Counted from the stretch's first letter, positions 9,755-19,149 are shown. The stretch: DNA of 64,000 nt from Spirosoma montaniterrae (GCF_001988955.1 NZ_CP014263.1:372001-436000); one strand, 5' to 3'. Numbers and translations: made by a program. Notes: generated from the letters alone by a model not told the origin.

Positions 9755-10807
9755 ATGCCCAATTTACAAACCATTCAGAATCTGTACATTCCCAGCGATT
9801 TGGACCGGGAATTTCCATTGGCCCCGCACTTTGTTCAGGCATTTGGCAGCTACCCCAACTACCTGCACTTCAACGACGATTTTAAGATGTCGGCGCGGGA
9901 CCTGCTCGATAGTCGTGGCTTTACGCTGATTAACCACACCAGCCGGGTCAATGACGAAGGCTGGCACATGATTGAACGCGTATACCAGCACGACGATGGC
10001 ATACTGCTGAAGGCTGAGTTTGTAGGCGAACGGTTTTTCCGGTTATACGGCTATTACCGCGATGAGTCGTCGGTGAAAACACTGCTCGATGGTGTTCAGG
10101 AACATAAGTATGTACATGAAGAAAATCAGACGCATATTTATCTGATTCAAAGTGGTTTAGGTGGGCTGCATACGGAGCGTGTCGAAATATCTCCTCCCGA
10201 TATTAACCTCGAACTGCATTATAACGACGATTTTCCGCCCGTGCACGAACGGTTGGTGAACCTGCTGGCGCAACCTAAAAGTAAGGGACTGATTCTGCTT
10301 CACGGTGAGCCGGGTACGGGCAAAACTACCTACATCAAATACCTCAGTTCGCTGGTCAAAAAGGACATGCTCATTCTGCCTCCTTACATGACCAATTACC
10401 TGACATCGCCCGAAATCATCCCATTTCTGCTCGACAATAAAGATTCGGTGCTGATTATCGAAGATGCCGAGCGCATTCTGCAATCACGCGAGGCCGGGGG
10501 CGATACCAACAGCGTCTCGAATATCCTGAACCTGACCGACGGCCTCTTAGCCGACTGTATGCATATTCAGGTTATTGCTACTTTCAATGCCAGTAAGCAT
10601 CTGTTAGACAAGGCATTACTGCGGAAAGGGCGTCTGATGGTCGATTATGCGTTTGGCAAACTGGCACCGGCCAAAGCCAACGATCTGCTGACACATCTCA
10701 ACACAGACTACCGCACCGACGTGCCTATGACACTGGCCGACATTTTCAACCTCGACGAGCAAACCGTTTCGGGCGAACGGCAGGATACTCGCAAAGTTGG
10801 GTTTTGA
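9755..10807 (+). CDS. AAA family ATPase
   Basis: A Walker A motif (GEPGTGKTTYIKY) and Walker B (VLIIEDAE) show an AAA-type ATPase in the C-terminal half; the ~180-residue N-terminal part is not recognised. The sensor-like segment 'ATFNASKHLLDKALLRKGRL' resembles AAA proteins of the Bcs1/FtsH-like class, in which Arg after 'RKGR' contacts nucleotide. I favour ATG 9755 (350 residues); an in-frame TTG at 9692 would add 21 residues. It is preceded by a possible promoter and ends before a bidirectional terminator. The substrate is unknown. Confidence 0.8.
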   Translation: MPNLQTIQNLYIPSDLDREFPLAPHFVQAFGSYPNYLHFNDDFKMSARDLLDSRGFTLINHTSRVNDEGWHMIERVYQHDDGILLKAEFVGERFFRLYGYYRDESSVKTLLDGVQEHKYVHEENQTHIYLIQSGLGGLHTERVEISPPDINLELHYNDDFPPVHERLVNLLAQPKSKGLILLHGEPGTGKTTYIKYLSSLVKKDMLILPPYMTNYLTSPEIIPFLLDNKDSVLIIEDAERILQSREAGGDTNSVSNILNLTDGLLADCMHIQVIATFNASKHLLDKALLRKGRLMVDYAFGKLAPAKANDLLTHLNTDYRTDVPMTLADIFNLDEQTVSGERQDTRKVGF

Positions 10808-10836
10808 AACAGCAATGTGTTTTCAGATAGTTCTTG

Positions 10837-10869
10837 AAAGCTGCCAGACGTTTATTGTCCGGCAGCTTT
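10837..10869. terminator. Bidirectional intrinsic terminator between convergent genes
   Basis: AAAGCTGCC (10837-10845) pairs with GGCAGCTTT (10861-10869), with an inner GAC/GTC extension. The plus-strand stem is followed by a T-rich tail. It lies between the ends of the AAA ATPase and the minus-strand thioredoxin-fold gene. Confidence 0.75.
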
Positions 10870-10879
10870 TAACCCGATT

Positions 10880-12238
10880 TCACTTCTTCATTTTAGCCAG
10901 CGTTTCCTCATACTTCGCCGTATCTTCACCCTTTGCCTTTAATAGCGCAATGGCTTCCGTTTGGTATTTCACCGCTTCGGCTCTGCGACCTGTTTTGTGT
11001 AGCAGATTGGCGTAAGTGTCTAAGTGAGCTGCACTACGACTTAATTCAAGCGACCGCTCCGACCACTTGACTGCCTGCATCAAGTCGTTTTTATCGACCA
11101 TGTTTTCAAAGTAGGTCCAGGCAATAGAATTTAGTTTGCCAGCTACTTGATTTGACTCCATACGCTCCATCATCTGAGCCGATTTTTGGAAGTTTTCGGA
11201 CTTTTTTACTGAATCGGGCAACATGGCGGTCTGTTGTTGAAAACGTTTGTAAGCCGCTTCATCTTTTGCTTTTATTGTATCGATTGGGGTGGTCATCAGC
11301 CTATTCGCTTCGGCTTCAGCCAGCATCCGATATTTGTCCGTGTTTTTGGTTTGCTGGTAAAAACGCATACGGTACTGATTGGCCGTTGCATCGAGCATTT
11401 CCTTGGTCGGCTTCCGAAACAGCGACTGAAATTGCGTGTTACTGATCAGCATAGCATCGAGTTGGTTCTCGTCTTTCATGTCTACGGCGCGTCGAAAATC
11501 ATTCTGGATGGCCGAGCTAAGCGCGAAAGACGTTTTGCGTGATAATTCTCGTAAATCAATGTTCATCATCAGGCGAGGCTGTTGCTGAAGCAAAACGTCG
11601 AAGGCTTTCGAGCGGGCCGAGGTGATATTACCAGCAAGCAACTTCAGGTTTTCGTCGGTTGCCCAGTCAGCTTCAGGAATGCTTTGCATGTACATGTCGA
11701 GCGCATCACCATTGGGCATCCCTACCGTGGCCCGTTTGGTCAGGTAGGCCCGCATAAAGTTTATGTCGCGTGTACCGGCTTCATACTGTTTTTCCATTGC
11801 CGACAGCGGGTTAGGGTCTTTGGCGGCAGTAATGGCTTTATCGGCCTCGGTCAGCATACCGGGAATGCCGTTGTACCCAATAACCCGGTGAATGAGGTCG
11901 CCATCTGCCGAAACGTAGAGCGACGTTGGGTAAGCCGTGACCGCATACTTCTTGGCCACTTCAATGCCCTCACCTTTCTCTGCGTCAATCTGGTAGTTTA
12001 CGAAATTGGCGTTGAATTTTTCGCCCACTTTGGTGTCGGGAAATGCCTGTTTCGCCATTTGCTTGCAGGGACCGCACCACGTCGTGTAAATGTCGACAAA
12101 AACGGGTTTTTTCTGTTTCTTAGCTTCGGCTAATACATCTTTCCACGAGCCGTTAAAGAAACGGATACCCGCAGGCTCCTCGGCCCGAACCGCACTAACA
12201 GTCAGGCAAAGCAATAACCACACTCGTAACGTTTTCAT
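10880..12238 (-). CDS. Thioredoxin-fold protein with long helical C-terminal region
   Basis: The protein has 452 residues: a signal peptide (MKTLRVWLLLCLTVSAVRA), then a thioredoxin domain with the active site WCGPCK at residues 54-59 and the cis-proline region YPTSLY. About 300 helix-rich, TPR-like residues follow, ending in KYEETLAKMKK. In Bacteroidota such proteins act in the periplasm as disulfide reductases or chaperone-like redox proteins; the C-terminal region probably mediates protein contacts. The gene stands alone, convergent with the AAA ATPase. The 250-base gap upstream (12239-12488) is A+T-rich and shows no other feature I can name. Confidence 0.85.
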   Translation of the reverse strand: MKTLRVWLLLCLTVSAVRAEEPAGIRFFNGSWKDVLAEAKKQKKPVFVDIYTTWCGPCKQMAKQAFPDTKVGEKFNANFVNYQIDAEKGEGIEVAKKYAVTAYPTSLYVSADGDLIHRVIGYNGIPGMLTEADKAITAAKDPNPLSAMEKQYEAGTRDINFMRAYLTKRATVGMPNGDALDMYMQSIPEADWATDENLKLLAGNITSARSKAFDVLLQQQPRLMMNIDLRELSRKTSFALSSAIQNDFRRAVDMKDENQLDAMLISNTQFQSLFRKPTKEMLDATANQYRMRFYQQTKNTDKYRMLAEAEANRLMTTPIDTIKAKDEAAYKRFQQQTAMLPDSVKKSENFQKSAQMMERMESNQVAGKLNSIAWTYFENMVDKNDLMQAVKWSERSLELSRSAAHLDTYANLLHKTGRRAEAVKYQTEAIALLKAKGEDTAKYEETLAKMKK

Positions 12239-12488
12239 GATTTAGGAAGTTGATTTGTTAAAAGACGTATTTAGTAGGGTAAAGGTAACGCTTTGTCTAA
12301 ACTAAGTATATAGTTGGATGTTAATCTTGTGTAAACCATTTAGTGAATGGTTTCCCGAAATGATTATTGCTTCGGGAAATGTGCATAAGAAAGGGAAAAC
12401 ATTTTGTTGAATGATAAGATAATCTTGAAATTCATCCTATTTTTACGAGTGTACTCAAAGAAATAAGCTAAGTTTTGTGATTAGACGC

Positions 12489-13607
12489 ATGATAGCTCCA
12501 TTGATTACAAAGGATTTGTATCAGGGAAAAGCGATTATTCTAACGGGACCCCGGCAAGTGGGTAAAACCACTCTACTTCGGGAACTGGCTCAACAGACGC
12601 AACAGGACACGCTTTGGCTCAACTGCGATGAACCCGACGACCGTGCCGATCTGGAAGGAGTTGGCAGTACGCAACTTCGGGCATTGGTTGGTACGCATAA
12701 ATTGGTACTTATTGATGAAGCACAACGGGTCAGCAGTATTGGTTTGACACTGAAACTCCTGGTCGATCAACTGCCTGAGGTGCAGGTGATCGCTACGGGT
12801 TCATCGGCTTTAGAATTAGCTGGCGGCATTAGCGAACCCCTGACCGGGCGCAAATTTGACTACCGGCTGCTGCCATTCTCAACGCAGGAAATGGCCTATA
12901 GCATATCAGCCCGCGATGAACAACGTTTGCTGGAACAGCGACTTATTTACGGCTTTTACCCGGAAGTCGTACTTAATCCATCGAACGGCGAACGCCGATT
13001 GGCCGAACTGGCTGATAGCTATCTATACAAAGATATACTCCGACTGGCTGACATTCGTAAACCAGCCGTATTGCAGAAGTTGCTGATTGCTTTGGCATTG
13101 CAGATTGGCAGCGAAGTTTCTTACCATGAATTAGGACAGACCGTTGGCACCGACCCGGCCACCGTTGAGCGGTACATTGGTTTGCTGGAGCAAACATTTG
13201 TTGTGTTTCAGATAGGGGCGTTGAGTCGTAATCTGCGGAATGAACTAAAGAAAAGCAAAAAAGTATTTTTCTACGACAACGGTATCCGAAATGCTATTAT
13301 CAAGAACTTTAATCCGCTCTCGTTGCGGGCTGATGTAGGGGCGTTGTGGGAGAATTTTATGATTGCCGAACGCGTCAAAGCGAACGCATACGCCAACCGA
13401 CGACCTAATTACTATTTCTGGCGCACCACGCAGCAACAGGAAATAGATTGGCTCGAAGAGGAACAGGGTGCGTTACGGGCGTTTGAGTTTAAGTGGAATC
13501 CCAAAGCAAAAGCTCGCTTCCCGGCTTCGTTTCGGGCGGCTTATCCAGACGCCAGCACCAGCGTTGTCTCGCCCGACAACTACATGCAGTGGTTGCTATC
13601 GAACTAA
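12489..13607 (+). CDS. AAA_14/DUF4143 family ATPase
   Basis: The N-terminal half has Walker A (LTGPRQVGKTTLL) and Walker B-like LVLIDEAQ; the C-terminal half is a DUF4143 domain with the restriction-endonuclease-like segment 'YYFWRTTQQQEIDWLEEEQGALRAFEFKW'-type core (D, E and K spaced as in PD-(D/E)XK folds). I prefer ATG 12489 (372 residues) over the GTG four codons upstream. This family is common, often horizontally mobile, and has been linked to defence and to toxin-antitoxin-like roles without a settled function. It ends 27 bp before an ABC exporter, but no functional link is evident. Confidence 0.85.
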   Translation: MIAPLITKDLYQGKAIILTGPRQVGKTTLLRELAQQTQQDTLWLNCDEPDDRADLEGVGSTQLRALVGTHKLVLIDEAQRVSSIGLTLKLLVDQLPEVQVIATGSSALELAGGISEPLTGRKFDYRLLPFSTQEMAYSISARDEQRLLEQRLIYGFYPEVVLNPSNGERRLAELADSYLYKDILRLADIRKPAVLQKLLIALALQIGSEVSYHELGQTVGTDPATVERYIGLLEQTFVVFQIGALSRNLRNELKKSKKVFFYDNGIRNAIIKNFNPLSLRADVGALWENFMIAERVKANAYANRRPNYYFWRTTQQQEIDWLEEEQGALRAFEFKWNPKAKARFPASFRAAYPDASTSVVSPDNYMQWLLSN

Positions 13608-13634
13608 TCCCTGCATAGCCTTGTCTTTTTACGT

Positions 13635-15506
13635 ATGGCAAAGACGACAACTACCCACGAAGCCGGGCCACCCAACGGCGTGGTGCCAACGGATAAAAAA
13701 GACGACCTCAACTGGCGCGAACGATTTGCTGCCCTCGGCAATTTACCCGCCTTTTTTAGATTGGTCTGGGAAGTGTCGCCGGGGTTGTTCATCGGCAACG
13801 CAACCCTGCGGCTTATTCGGGCGGCTATTCCGGCAGCAACGCTTTATATCGGTAAACTCATTATCGATGAGGTCGTTACGCTCACTGAGGCTAACGGTAA
13901 CAGTGACACGCGCTACATATGGTATCTGATAGCGGCTGAGTTCGGACTGGCAATTTTATCGACCGCATTAGGCCGGGCCGTGTCGCTGATGGATGGGCTG
14001 CTGGGCGATTTGTTCGCTAACCGCACGTCGATTCGGTTGATGGAACACGCGGCCACGCTCGATCTGGAGCAGTTTGAAGATGCCACGTTCTACGATAAAC
14101 TCGAACGCGCCCGGCGGCAAACCACGGGCCGAACGGTGCTACTGTCGGGGGTGTTTGGGCAGGCGCAGGAGCTAATCTCCGTTGGCTTTCTGGCGGCTGG
14201 TCTGGCTGTTTATAATCCCTGGCTGTTATTGCTGATTCTGGTGGCCGTAACGCCCTCGTTCATTGGCGATAACTATTTCAACCAACGCAGCTATTCGCTT
14301 TCGCGTTCGTGGACACCCGAACGGCGCGAACTCGATTATCTTCGTTATGTGGGCGCAAGCGACGAAACGGCTAAAGAAGTGAAAATCTTCGGCCTATCGG
14401 GTTTTCTTATCGACCGATTCCGCACGCTCTCGAACGAGTTTTTCCAGAAGAACAAAGCGTTAGCCATTAGTCGGGCAGGGTGGGGCGTATTGCTGACGGG
14501 GCTTGGCACGGCGGGCTATTACGGTGCCTACGTCTGGATTGTGATGCGGGCCGTAAATGGGCAGATTTCGCTCGGCGACCTTACGTTTCTGGCCGGGTCG
14601 TTCCGGCAGGTGCGGGCGTCGCTCGAAGGTATTCTGCTGCAATTCAGTAGTTTGACGCAGGAAGCCATTTATCTGCAAGACCTGTTCGATTACTTTGCCA
14701 TTCAGCCGAGTATCGACTCACCCGCCGTTACGCGTCCGTTCCCGAATCCAATCCGCGAAGGATTCGTATTTGAAAACGTTGGATTTAAATATACCAACGC
14801 CAACCGCTGGGCCTTGCGAAACCTGAGCTTTACGCTTCAGGCGGGCGAAAAATTGGCTCTCGTCGGCGAAAACGGCGCGGGTAAAACCACGCTCGTCAAA
14901 CTACTCGCCCGGCTCTACGACCCTACCGAAGGCCGCATTCTGCTCGATGGTTACGACCTGCGCGAGTACGACCTGCTCGAACTCCGGCGCAATATCGGCG
15001 TCATCTTTCAGGATTATACCCGCTTCAAAATGTCGGCGGGTACGAATATTGCCGTGGGCGACATAGACGAGCGTACCAACCGTCCGCGTATTCAGGCGTC
15101 TGCTGAGCGTAGTTTGGCCGATATGGTTATTGCCAAACTACCCGATGGCTACGAACAGCAACTGGGCCGAAGTTTCAATAAAGGCGTCGAACTGTCGGGG
15201 GGCGAGTGGCAGAAAGTTGCGCTGGGGCGGGCGTACATGCGTGATGCTCAGTTAGTTATTTTAGATGAACCCACTGCCGCCCTCGACGCCCGCGCCGAGT
15301 ACGAAGTGTTTCAGCGGTTTATCAAACTGACCGAAGGCCGCTCGTCGGTAATTATTTCGCACCGGTTCAGTACTGTGCGTATGGCCGACCGGATTTTGGT
15401 ATTGGAAAACGGCACCCTGCTCGAAATTGGCAGTCACGCCGAACTTCTCGAACACGATGGCCGCTACGCCGAATTATTTGGCCTACAGGCGCGGGGGTAT
15501 CAGTAG
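13635..15506 (+). CDS. ABC exporter half-transporter (fused permease and ATPase)
   Basis: The 623-residue product has an N-terminal membrane domain with about six transmembrane helices (~60-350) and a C-terminal nucleotide-binding domain: Walker A GENGAGKTTLVK, Q-loop FQDYTRF, signature LSGGEWQK, Walker B LVILDEPTAALD and the H-loop ISHRFSTV. This is a type I ABC exporter half-unit working as a dimer. The first ~40 residues are hydrophilic. The substrate (lipid, peptide or drug) cannot be told from sequence. The gene is followed by a cluster of hairpins and a terminator. Confidence 0.9.
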   Translation: MAKTTTTHEAGPPNGVVPTDKKDDLNWRERFAALGNLPAFFRLVWEVSPGLFIGNATLRLIRAAIPAATLYIGKLIIDEVVTLTEANGNSDTRYIWYLIAAEFGLAILSTALGRAVSLMDGLLGDLFANRTSIRLMEHAATLDLEQFEDATFYDKLERARRQTTGRTVLLSGVFGQAQELISVGFLAAGLAVYNPWLLLLILVAVTPSFIGDNYFNQRSYSLSRSWTPERRELDYLRYVGASDETAKEVKIFGLSGFLIDRFRTLSNEFFQKNKALAISRAGWGVLLTGLGTAGYYGAYVWIVMRAVNGQISLGDLTFLAGSFRQVRASLEGILLQFSSLTQEAIYLQDLFDYFAIQPSIDSPAVTRPFPNPIREGFVFENVGFKYTNANRWALRNLSFTLQAGEKLALVGENGAGKTTLVKLLARLYDPTEGRILLDGYDLREYDLLELRRNIGVIFQDYTRFKMSAGTNIAVGDIDERTNRPRIQASAERSLADMVIAKLPDGYEQQLGRSFNKGVELSGGEWQKVALGRAYMRDAQLVILDEPTAALDARAEYEVFQRFIKLTEGRSSVIISHRFSTVRMADRILVLENGTLLEIGSHAELLEHDGRYAELFGLQARGYQ

Positions 15507-15531
15507 CGGGTAAATTTCGACCCACTGAGTT

Positions 15532-15624
15532 GTTCGGGACTTATGTCCCGAACGCATTAACAGCGGACGTTTGTCCGCGTATAAAACTTGTTTGGCTAAG
15601 GCGGACAAACGTCCGCTGTTAATG
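15532..15624. repeat. Palindromic repeat pair (GTTCGGGAC hairpin plus 24-bp inverted repeat)
   Basis: GTTCGGGAC-TTAT-GTCCCGAAC occupies 15532-15553. Next, 15555-15578 and 15601-15624 are exact 24-base reverse complements carrying GCGGACGTTTGTCCGC. The first hairpin recurs exactly at 20301-20322 and 20390-20411, where it also flanks GCGGA...TCCGC hairpins. This is therefore a composite dispersed element. Confidence 0.85.
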
Positions 15625-15657
15625 TGGTCAGGATAAATATCCTGACCAGCCTTTTTT
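15625..15657 (+). terminator. Intrinsic terminator after the ABC exporter
   Basis: TGGTCAGGATA (15625-15635) pairs with TATCCTGACCA (15638-15648), with only two unpaired bases at the tip, followed by a C and a T run (15651-15656). Well placed to end the ABC exporter transcript before the convergent esterase gene. Confidence 0.65.
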
Positions 15658-15666
15658 ACTAAGGGG

Positions 15667-16818
15667 TTAATAATCAGGCGTAAATGGCGTTGCCGTTTGC
15701 AGAAACGCGTCGCTGATGGCGTTGGCCCAGAGTTGGGCGGCTTTTTCCTGACCCGACGCGTTCAGGTGAATACCGTCGTAGCGGTCGGTGGGTTGTAGAC
15801 CCGCGTCGTAGTCGGGGCCGCTGTAGTTGCCGGGCTGGTCGGCTACGGTTTGCTGCACCTGTCGGATGTGCCGTTGCGGGTCGGTAGTCAGAAACGGCGT
15901 TTGGCGGTTAACAACCACCGGTATTGTAAAACCAAGCTGAGTGCGAGCCTGTTGAATGATGCCCTCGTAGAAACCAATTAACTGCATCACATCTTTATTT
16001 GGAAAATCGTTTTGCCCGTGATCGGCCAGAATTGCCCGAACACCCGTTTGCGGGATGTAGTTGATGAGCGCGTTTTTCAGGTTTGCGTAGGGCATCCCGA
16101 TAGCCGAACGTACAAAGGGATGCGTGAACGGAACACCCTGAGCCGACTGCCACCACATGGCCAGATTGGTGCCGCCGAAAGCCGCGTTCAGCACCAGAAC
16201 CGGCACCCCCGTTCGCTGAGCTACTAATTCAGCAAATCTTGACCAGAAATACGGTCCTTTTCCGTAAGGTGCCGGCGCCACGCCCTCACCAAATTGGGTA
16301 AAATTCAGACTGGGCAGGTCGTTGGGCGAACCCGTTTGGTTATACCGTTGGTGTTGAAGCGAATCGGTGAGTGGAATCGCCGTGGCCCGGTCGTCGGTGG
16401 CGGCTGGTATGGCGTACTTGTCTTCGGAAGCCGCCACGGAATGGCCCATAACCAAAAACACCTCACCTGCTCCTACGCGCCCGACGGTCCAGTTGGCAAG
16501 TATAGTGCTATCGTCTGAGATGGCTTGAACATCAAGCTGATACCACCCTCCAACAACGGTCAGCGATCCGGCGAAGGTGGTGGCTTGTGGGCTTGTAACA
16601 ATTGTCCAGCCGGTGGTTTGGCCGCCGTTGAGTGCCGTAGCGCGGGCCTGAATCCGACTGGTTTGGGCGGGGCAAATGCCGCGAACGGGCAAGCGGGCGC
16701 GATTGGCGGTATCGCGCTGAACCACCATACGGTTGAGCGGTAAGCTGAGTTGCGCCTTTACGGGTAAAGAAAGACACAGAAATAAGCAGAAGAGAAAACG
16801 TTGCCAGATGACGTACAC
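15667..16818 (-). CDS. SGNH/sialate O-acetylesterase-like secreted esterase
   Basis: I choose GTG 16818 because it places a signal peptide (WQRFLFCLFLCLSLPVKAQ) at the N-terminus; an upstream in-frame start would add 20 hydrophilic residues. The mature protein resembles the sialate O-acetylesterase/DUF303 SGNH group: block I 'LVMGHSVA', the 'FGGTNLA' Gly block, 'LADHGQND' for the Asn block, and DGIHLNASG with catalytic Asp and His. Block I has GHS in place of the common GQS or GDS. It probably removes acetyl groups from surface or environmental sugars. It is a single gene with no obvious partners. Confidence 0.75.
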   Translation of the reverse strand: MYVIWQRFLFCLFLCLSLPVKAQLSLPLNRMVVQRDTANRARLPVRGICPAQTSRIQARATALNGGQTTGWTIVTSPQATTFAGSLTVVGGWYQLDVQAISDDSTILANWTVGRVGAGEVFLVMGHSVAASEDKYAIPAATDDRATAIPLTDSLQHQRYNQTGSPNDLPSLNFTQFGEGVAPAPYGKGPYFWSRFAELVAQRTGVPVLVLNAAFGGTNLAMWWQSAQGVPFTHPFVRSAIGMPYANLKNALINYIPQTGVRAILADHGQNDFPNKDVMQLIGFYEGIIQQARTQLGFTIPVVVNRQTPFLTTDPQRHIRQVQQTVADQPGNYSGPDYDAGLQPTDRYDGIHLNASGQEKAAQLWANAISDAFLQTATPFTPDY

Positions 16819-16922
16819 CTCATTGTAACGAAAAACGCCTGACTTGTTGTGCCACCGGTCGGCATAGTCTGCCGCCACAAGCGCATCCGGCTTAGCAACG
16901 ACTACGCCGAATCGCGCTAAAC

Positions 16923-17570
16923 TTATATTAATTTACCCAGCACCTCTGGCTCTACGCGGTGGGTGCCATTATAAGCCGTTAGTTGCAGGCCGGGCACGTC
17001 TTCCTGCATCCGGCGCATGTAGGCTGCGGCATCGGGAATATCCTTGATAAATTCATCCTGTCGGCCATATACGTAATGCGTATCAACAGCCGCAAGTTTA
17101 ATCGGGTCGATCACATCGGTTAGGCCGTTTGGAAAGAAACCCGCCCATAGAATGAGCCTGTTGGCACTAACGTGGCCGTGGTTGAGCCATCGGCAGGCGG
17201 TAGCGGCCCCCTGCGAAAAACCCAGCAGTGTAATGTGCAGTGTTTGGGGCGAATGGTTCGCCAGCACGTGGTCGTAGAGTGTGTTCAAATACGCCAGAAA
17301 GTCGCTGATTTCGTGATCTTTATCTTCACGCGTAAGCCACGACGCCCCCACGCGCTGGTATTCGCCATTGAGGTAGAGCCGCGATAAACCCTCCGGCACA
17401 ACAACGAACGTCTTCTCGTCGATAAAGCCGGTGAATTTTTGACTGAAATACCGCGCTAACTGCCCGAATCCATGCAGACAGAACCAGACGTGCGTAGTTT
17501 GTTCGGTCAATTGGCCGAGGGTATAATAGCGGGCTGTGCGCTGTACGCTAATGTGGTGTTCGTGGGGCAT
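16923..17570 (-). CDS. Alpha/beta hydrolase (phospholipase/carboxylesterase-like)
   Basis: The 215-residue protein has the alpha/beta hydrolase layout: oxyanion region CLHGFGQ, nucleophile elbow GFSQG, catalytic Asp in YGRQDEF and His in NGTHRVE near the C-terminus. It resembles the short carboxylesterase/YpfH class. No signal peptide is visible, so it is cytoplasmic. It follows the DUF4442 gene by 3 bp and is the last gene of a MarR-DUF4442-hydrolase operon. Confidence 0.8.
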   Translation of the reverse strand: MPHEHHISVQRTARYYTLGQLTEQTTHVWFCLHGFGQLARYFSQKFTGFIDEKTFVVVPEGLSRLYLNGEYQRVGASWLTREDKDHEISDFLAYLNTLYDHVLANHSPQTLHITLLGFSQGAATACRWLNHGHVSANRLILWAGFFPNGLTDVIDPIKLAAVDTHYVYGRQDEFIKDIPDAAAYMRRMQEDVPGLQLTAYNGTHRVEPEVLGKLI

Positions 17571-17573
17571 AAG

Positions 17574-18107
17574 CTACTTTGTCTGGAACCGTGACGATTG
17601 CCGGTCGTTCTTGTGTTGTTCGTAAAAAGCCTTGTCAGCAATGTAACACAGCCGTTCGATTTCGGCGTGAACAACGCCCGCTTTATCAACCCATTGCAGT
17701 GCGAATGTGCGTTCGGTTTGGCCGTTGGCTGCAACGTCGTGCCGGATGCCATTCAGCAGGTCATCGGTCAGTTCGTAGCGCATAAAAAGGGTAGAGCGGC
17801 CCGGCTTCCGAAATCGAATACTGCCCGCTTTATCCCAGACCACATAAGACCGGCCCAGAATCTGCAACAGCATAAGCATATAAAACGGGTCGGCAGCAGC
17901 AAACATACTACCGCCGAAAATAGTGCCGACGAAGTTGTAGGTCCATGCGTTCCGACGCAGACGCAGATGTACCTCGCGCCAATCGCCCGACCAGAATAGA
18001 ATTTTGCCGCCCGTACCGACATACATCGGATACCAGTTCATGATCGTTCGGAACCACCACGATTTGAACGACTCCCGGCGCGTAGTTTGAAGAAAGGCTG
18101 GTTTCAT
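17574..18107 (-). CDS. DUF4442 hotdog-fold protein
   Basis: The 177-residue protein matches the DUF4442 group of thioesterase-like hotdog proteins: a 'WYPMYVGTGGKI' opening, 'VHLRLRRNAWTYNFVGTIFG' as the central helix and strand, and a late 'VDKAGVVHAEIER' strand. Its function is unproven; the fold suggests acyl-CoA or acyl-ester binding. It lies 4 bp after the MarR stop and 3 bp before an alpha/beta hydrolase, so the three are one operon and may handle an ester or acyl compound sensed by MarR. Confidence 0.8.
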   Translation of the reverse strand: MKPAFLQTTRRESFKSWWFRTIMNWYPMYVGTGGKILFWSGDWREVHLRLRRNAWTYNFVGTIFGGSMFAAADPFYMLMLLQILGRSYVVWDKAGSIRFRKPGRSTLFMRYELTDDLLNGIRHDVAANGQTERTFALQWVDKAGVVHAEIERLCYIADKAFYEQHKNDRQSSRFQTK

Positions 18108-18111
18108 GAGG

Positions 18112-18513
18112 CTACCTGTTTTCCAGCAGTTTATCCGAAAATACCGTCAGGCCATCTACGGCATCAGGGCCGAGTTCTTCACGGATTCGCTGATTGAGCG
18201 TTTTCCAGATTTTATGACAGCGTTTGGCAAGCGCGGCCCCGTCGTCGGTCAGAAACAGGCCCTTCCGGATGCTGTCGGTGAGCCAGCCGTTTCGTTGCAG
18301 CAATTGTACGTCGCGGCTCATGGCCGACTTTTCGATTTGCAACCGTTTGCCAAGTGCGCCCTGCCGGATGCCCGGTAGCCCGAAGATGTGCATCAGGAGC
18401 GCGGCCTGTGCAAACGTTACGCCCTCAGCGGCAAAGGCTTCGTTATAACGGCCCGTGATAATGCGCGACAGCATACGGAGCCGACCGGCAATGCAGTACA
18501 TTTCAGCGTTCAT
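18112..18513 (-). CDS. MarR family transcriptional regulator
   Basis: ATG 18513 gives 133 residues and fits the family; a longer in-frame start at 18582 would run through the palindromic operator candidate at 18532-18553. The winged helix-turn-helix core is seen as 'VTFAQAALLMHIF', 'RQGALGKRLQIEKSAMSRDVQLLQRNG' (recognition helix) and 'FLTDDGAAL' in the wing. MarR proteins repress divergent or own operons until a phenolic or oxidant ligand binds. It heads a three-gene operon and diverges from dinB-like and ydeI-like genes. Confidence 0.9.
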   Translation of the reverse strand: MNAEMYCIAGRLRMLSRIITGRYNEAFAAEGVTFAQAALLMHIFGLPGIRQGALGKRLQIEKSAMSRDVQLLQRNGWLTDSIRKGLFLTDDGAALAKRCHKIWKTLNQRIREELGPDAVDGLTVFSDKLLENR

Positions 18514-18531
18514 GTTGTAAAGATTAGTTAA

Positions 18532-18553
18532 AAAAGTTGCATATACAACTTTT
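18532..18553. promoter_or_regulatory. Candidate MarR operator
   Basis: AAAAGTTG-N6-CAACTTTT is a perfect 8-bp inverted repeat with a 6-base spacer, in the space between divergent marR and dinB-like genes, 19 bp upstream of the marR start. Its geometry equals that of the site at 33975-33996 beside the other marR gene here. Confidence 0.7.
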
Positions 18554-18596
18554 ATTTTTAAAATTTCCGCCGTTTTCATCAAAACCCGAAAAAGCC

Positions 18597-19130
18597 ATGA
18601 CTTTTGAAGCCACCAAAATCGAGCTTTCCAGTAGCCTTCAGACCATTACCGACCTGTTGCCAACATTAACCGACAGCGATTGGAGCCGCCCGCAAAACGG
18701 CAAATGGACGGTAGGGCAGGAGTTTGAACACCTGCGCGTATCGACGCAGGGAACCGCCTTTTTGCTCAGTCCCATGAATCGAACCGCGTGGCGGGCAAAC
18801 GAGCGCGAATCCCGTTCCTACGATACGATTGTTGCCGAATATAAAGCAGCTTTAGCCGCACGGGGGCCAATTACAAACAACGCATTCGGTCCAACGGCGG
18901 ATTCTGACCACCTGACCGTGGCGAAGCAGGCTGAACGCTGGCAGCAGGTCGTTGAGCAACTGAGGAGTGTAGTCGCGAGCCTGCCTGAAACGGAATTAGA
19001 TGCGTACACCGTCTGGAAACATCCGTTGCTGGGACCGCTGACGGGCCGCGAAATGCTCTATTTTACAGCGTACCACGCCCGGCACCATCACGCCAGCCTA
19101 ACCCGCAAGCAGATGGATGTACATTTGTGA
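18597..19130 (+). CDS. DinB-like (DUF1569/DinB_2) family protein
   Basis: ATG 18597 gives 177 residues. The four-helix DinB/YfiT-like fold is indicated by 'WTVGQEFEHL' (first metal His) and the late 'YFTAYHARHHHASL' motif with metal-binding histidines. Members are metal-dependent transferases, often of thiols such as bacillithiol; the activity here is unknown. It diverges from marR across the candidate operator, so MarR may control it, and it is followed after 19 bp by a YdeI-like gene. Confidence 0.8.
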   Translation: MTFEATKIELSSSLQTITDLLPTLTDSDWSRPQNGKWTVGQEFEHLRVSTQGTAFLLSPMNRTAWRANERESRSYDTIVAEYKAALAARGPITNNAFGPTADSDHLTVAKQAERWQQVVEQLRSVVASLPETELDAYTVWKHPLLGPLTGREMLYFTAYHARHHHASLTRKQMDVHL

Positions 19131-19149
19131 AAATGACGCATTTTGCAGC

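Noticed and set aside
12239..12488. Possible RNA gene or riboswitch in an A+T-rich gap
   Set aside because: No stable helix, tRNA-like arms or conserved riboswitch core is visible by eye.
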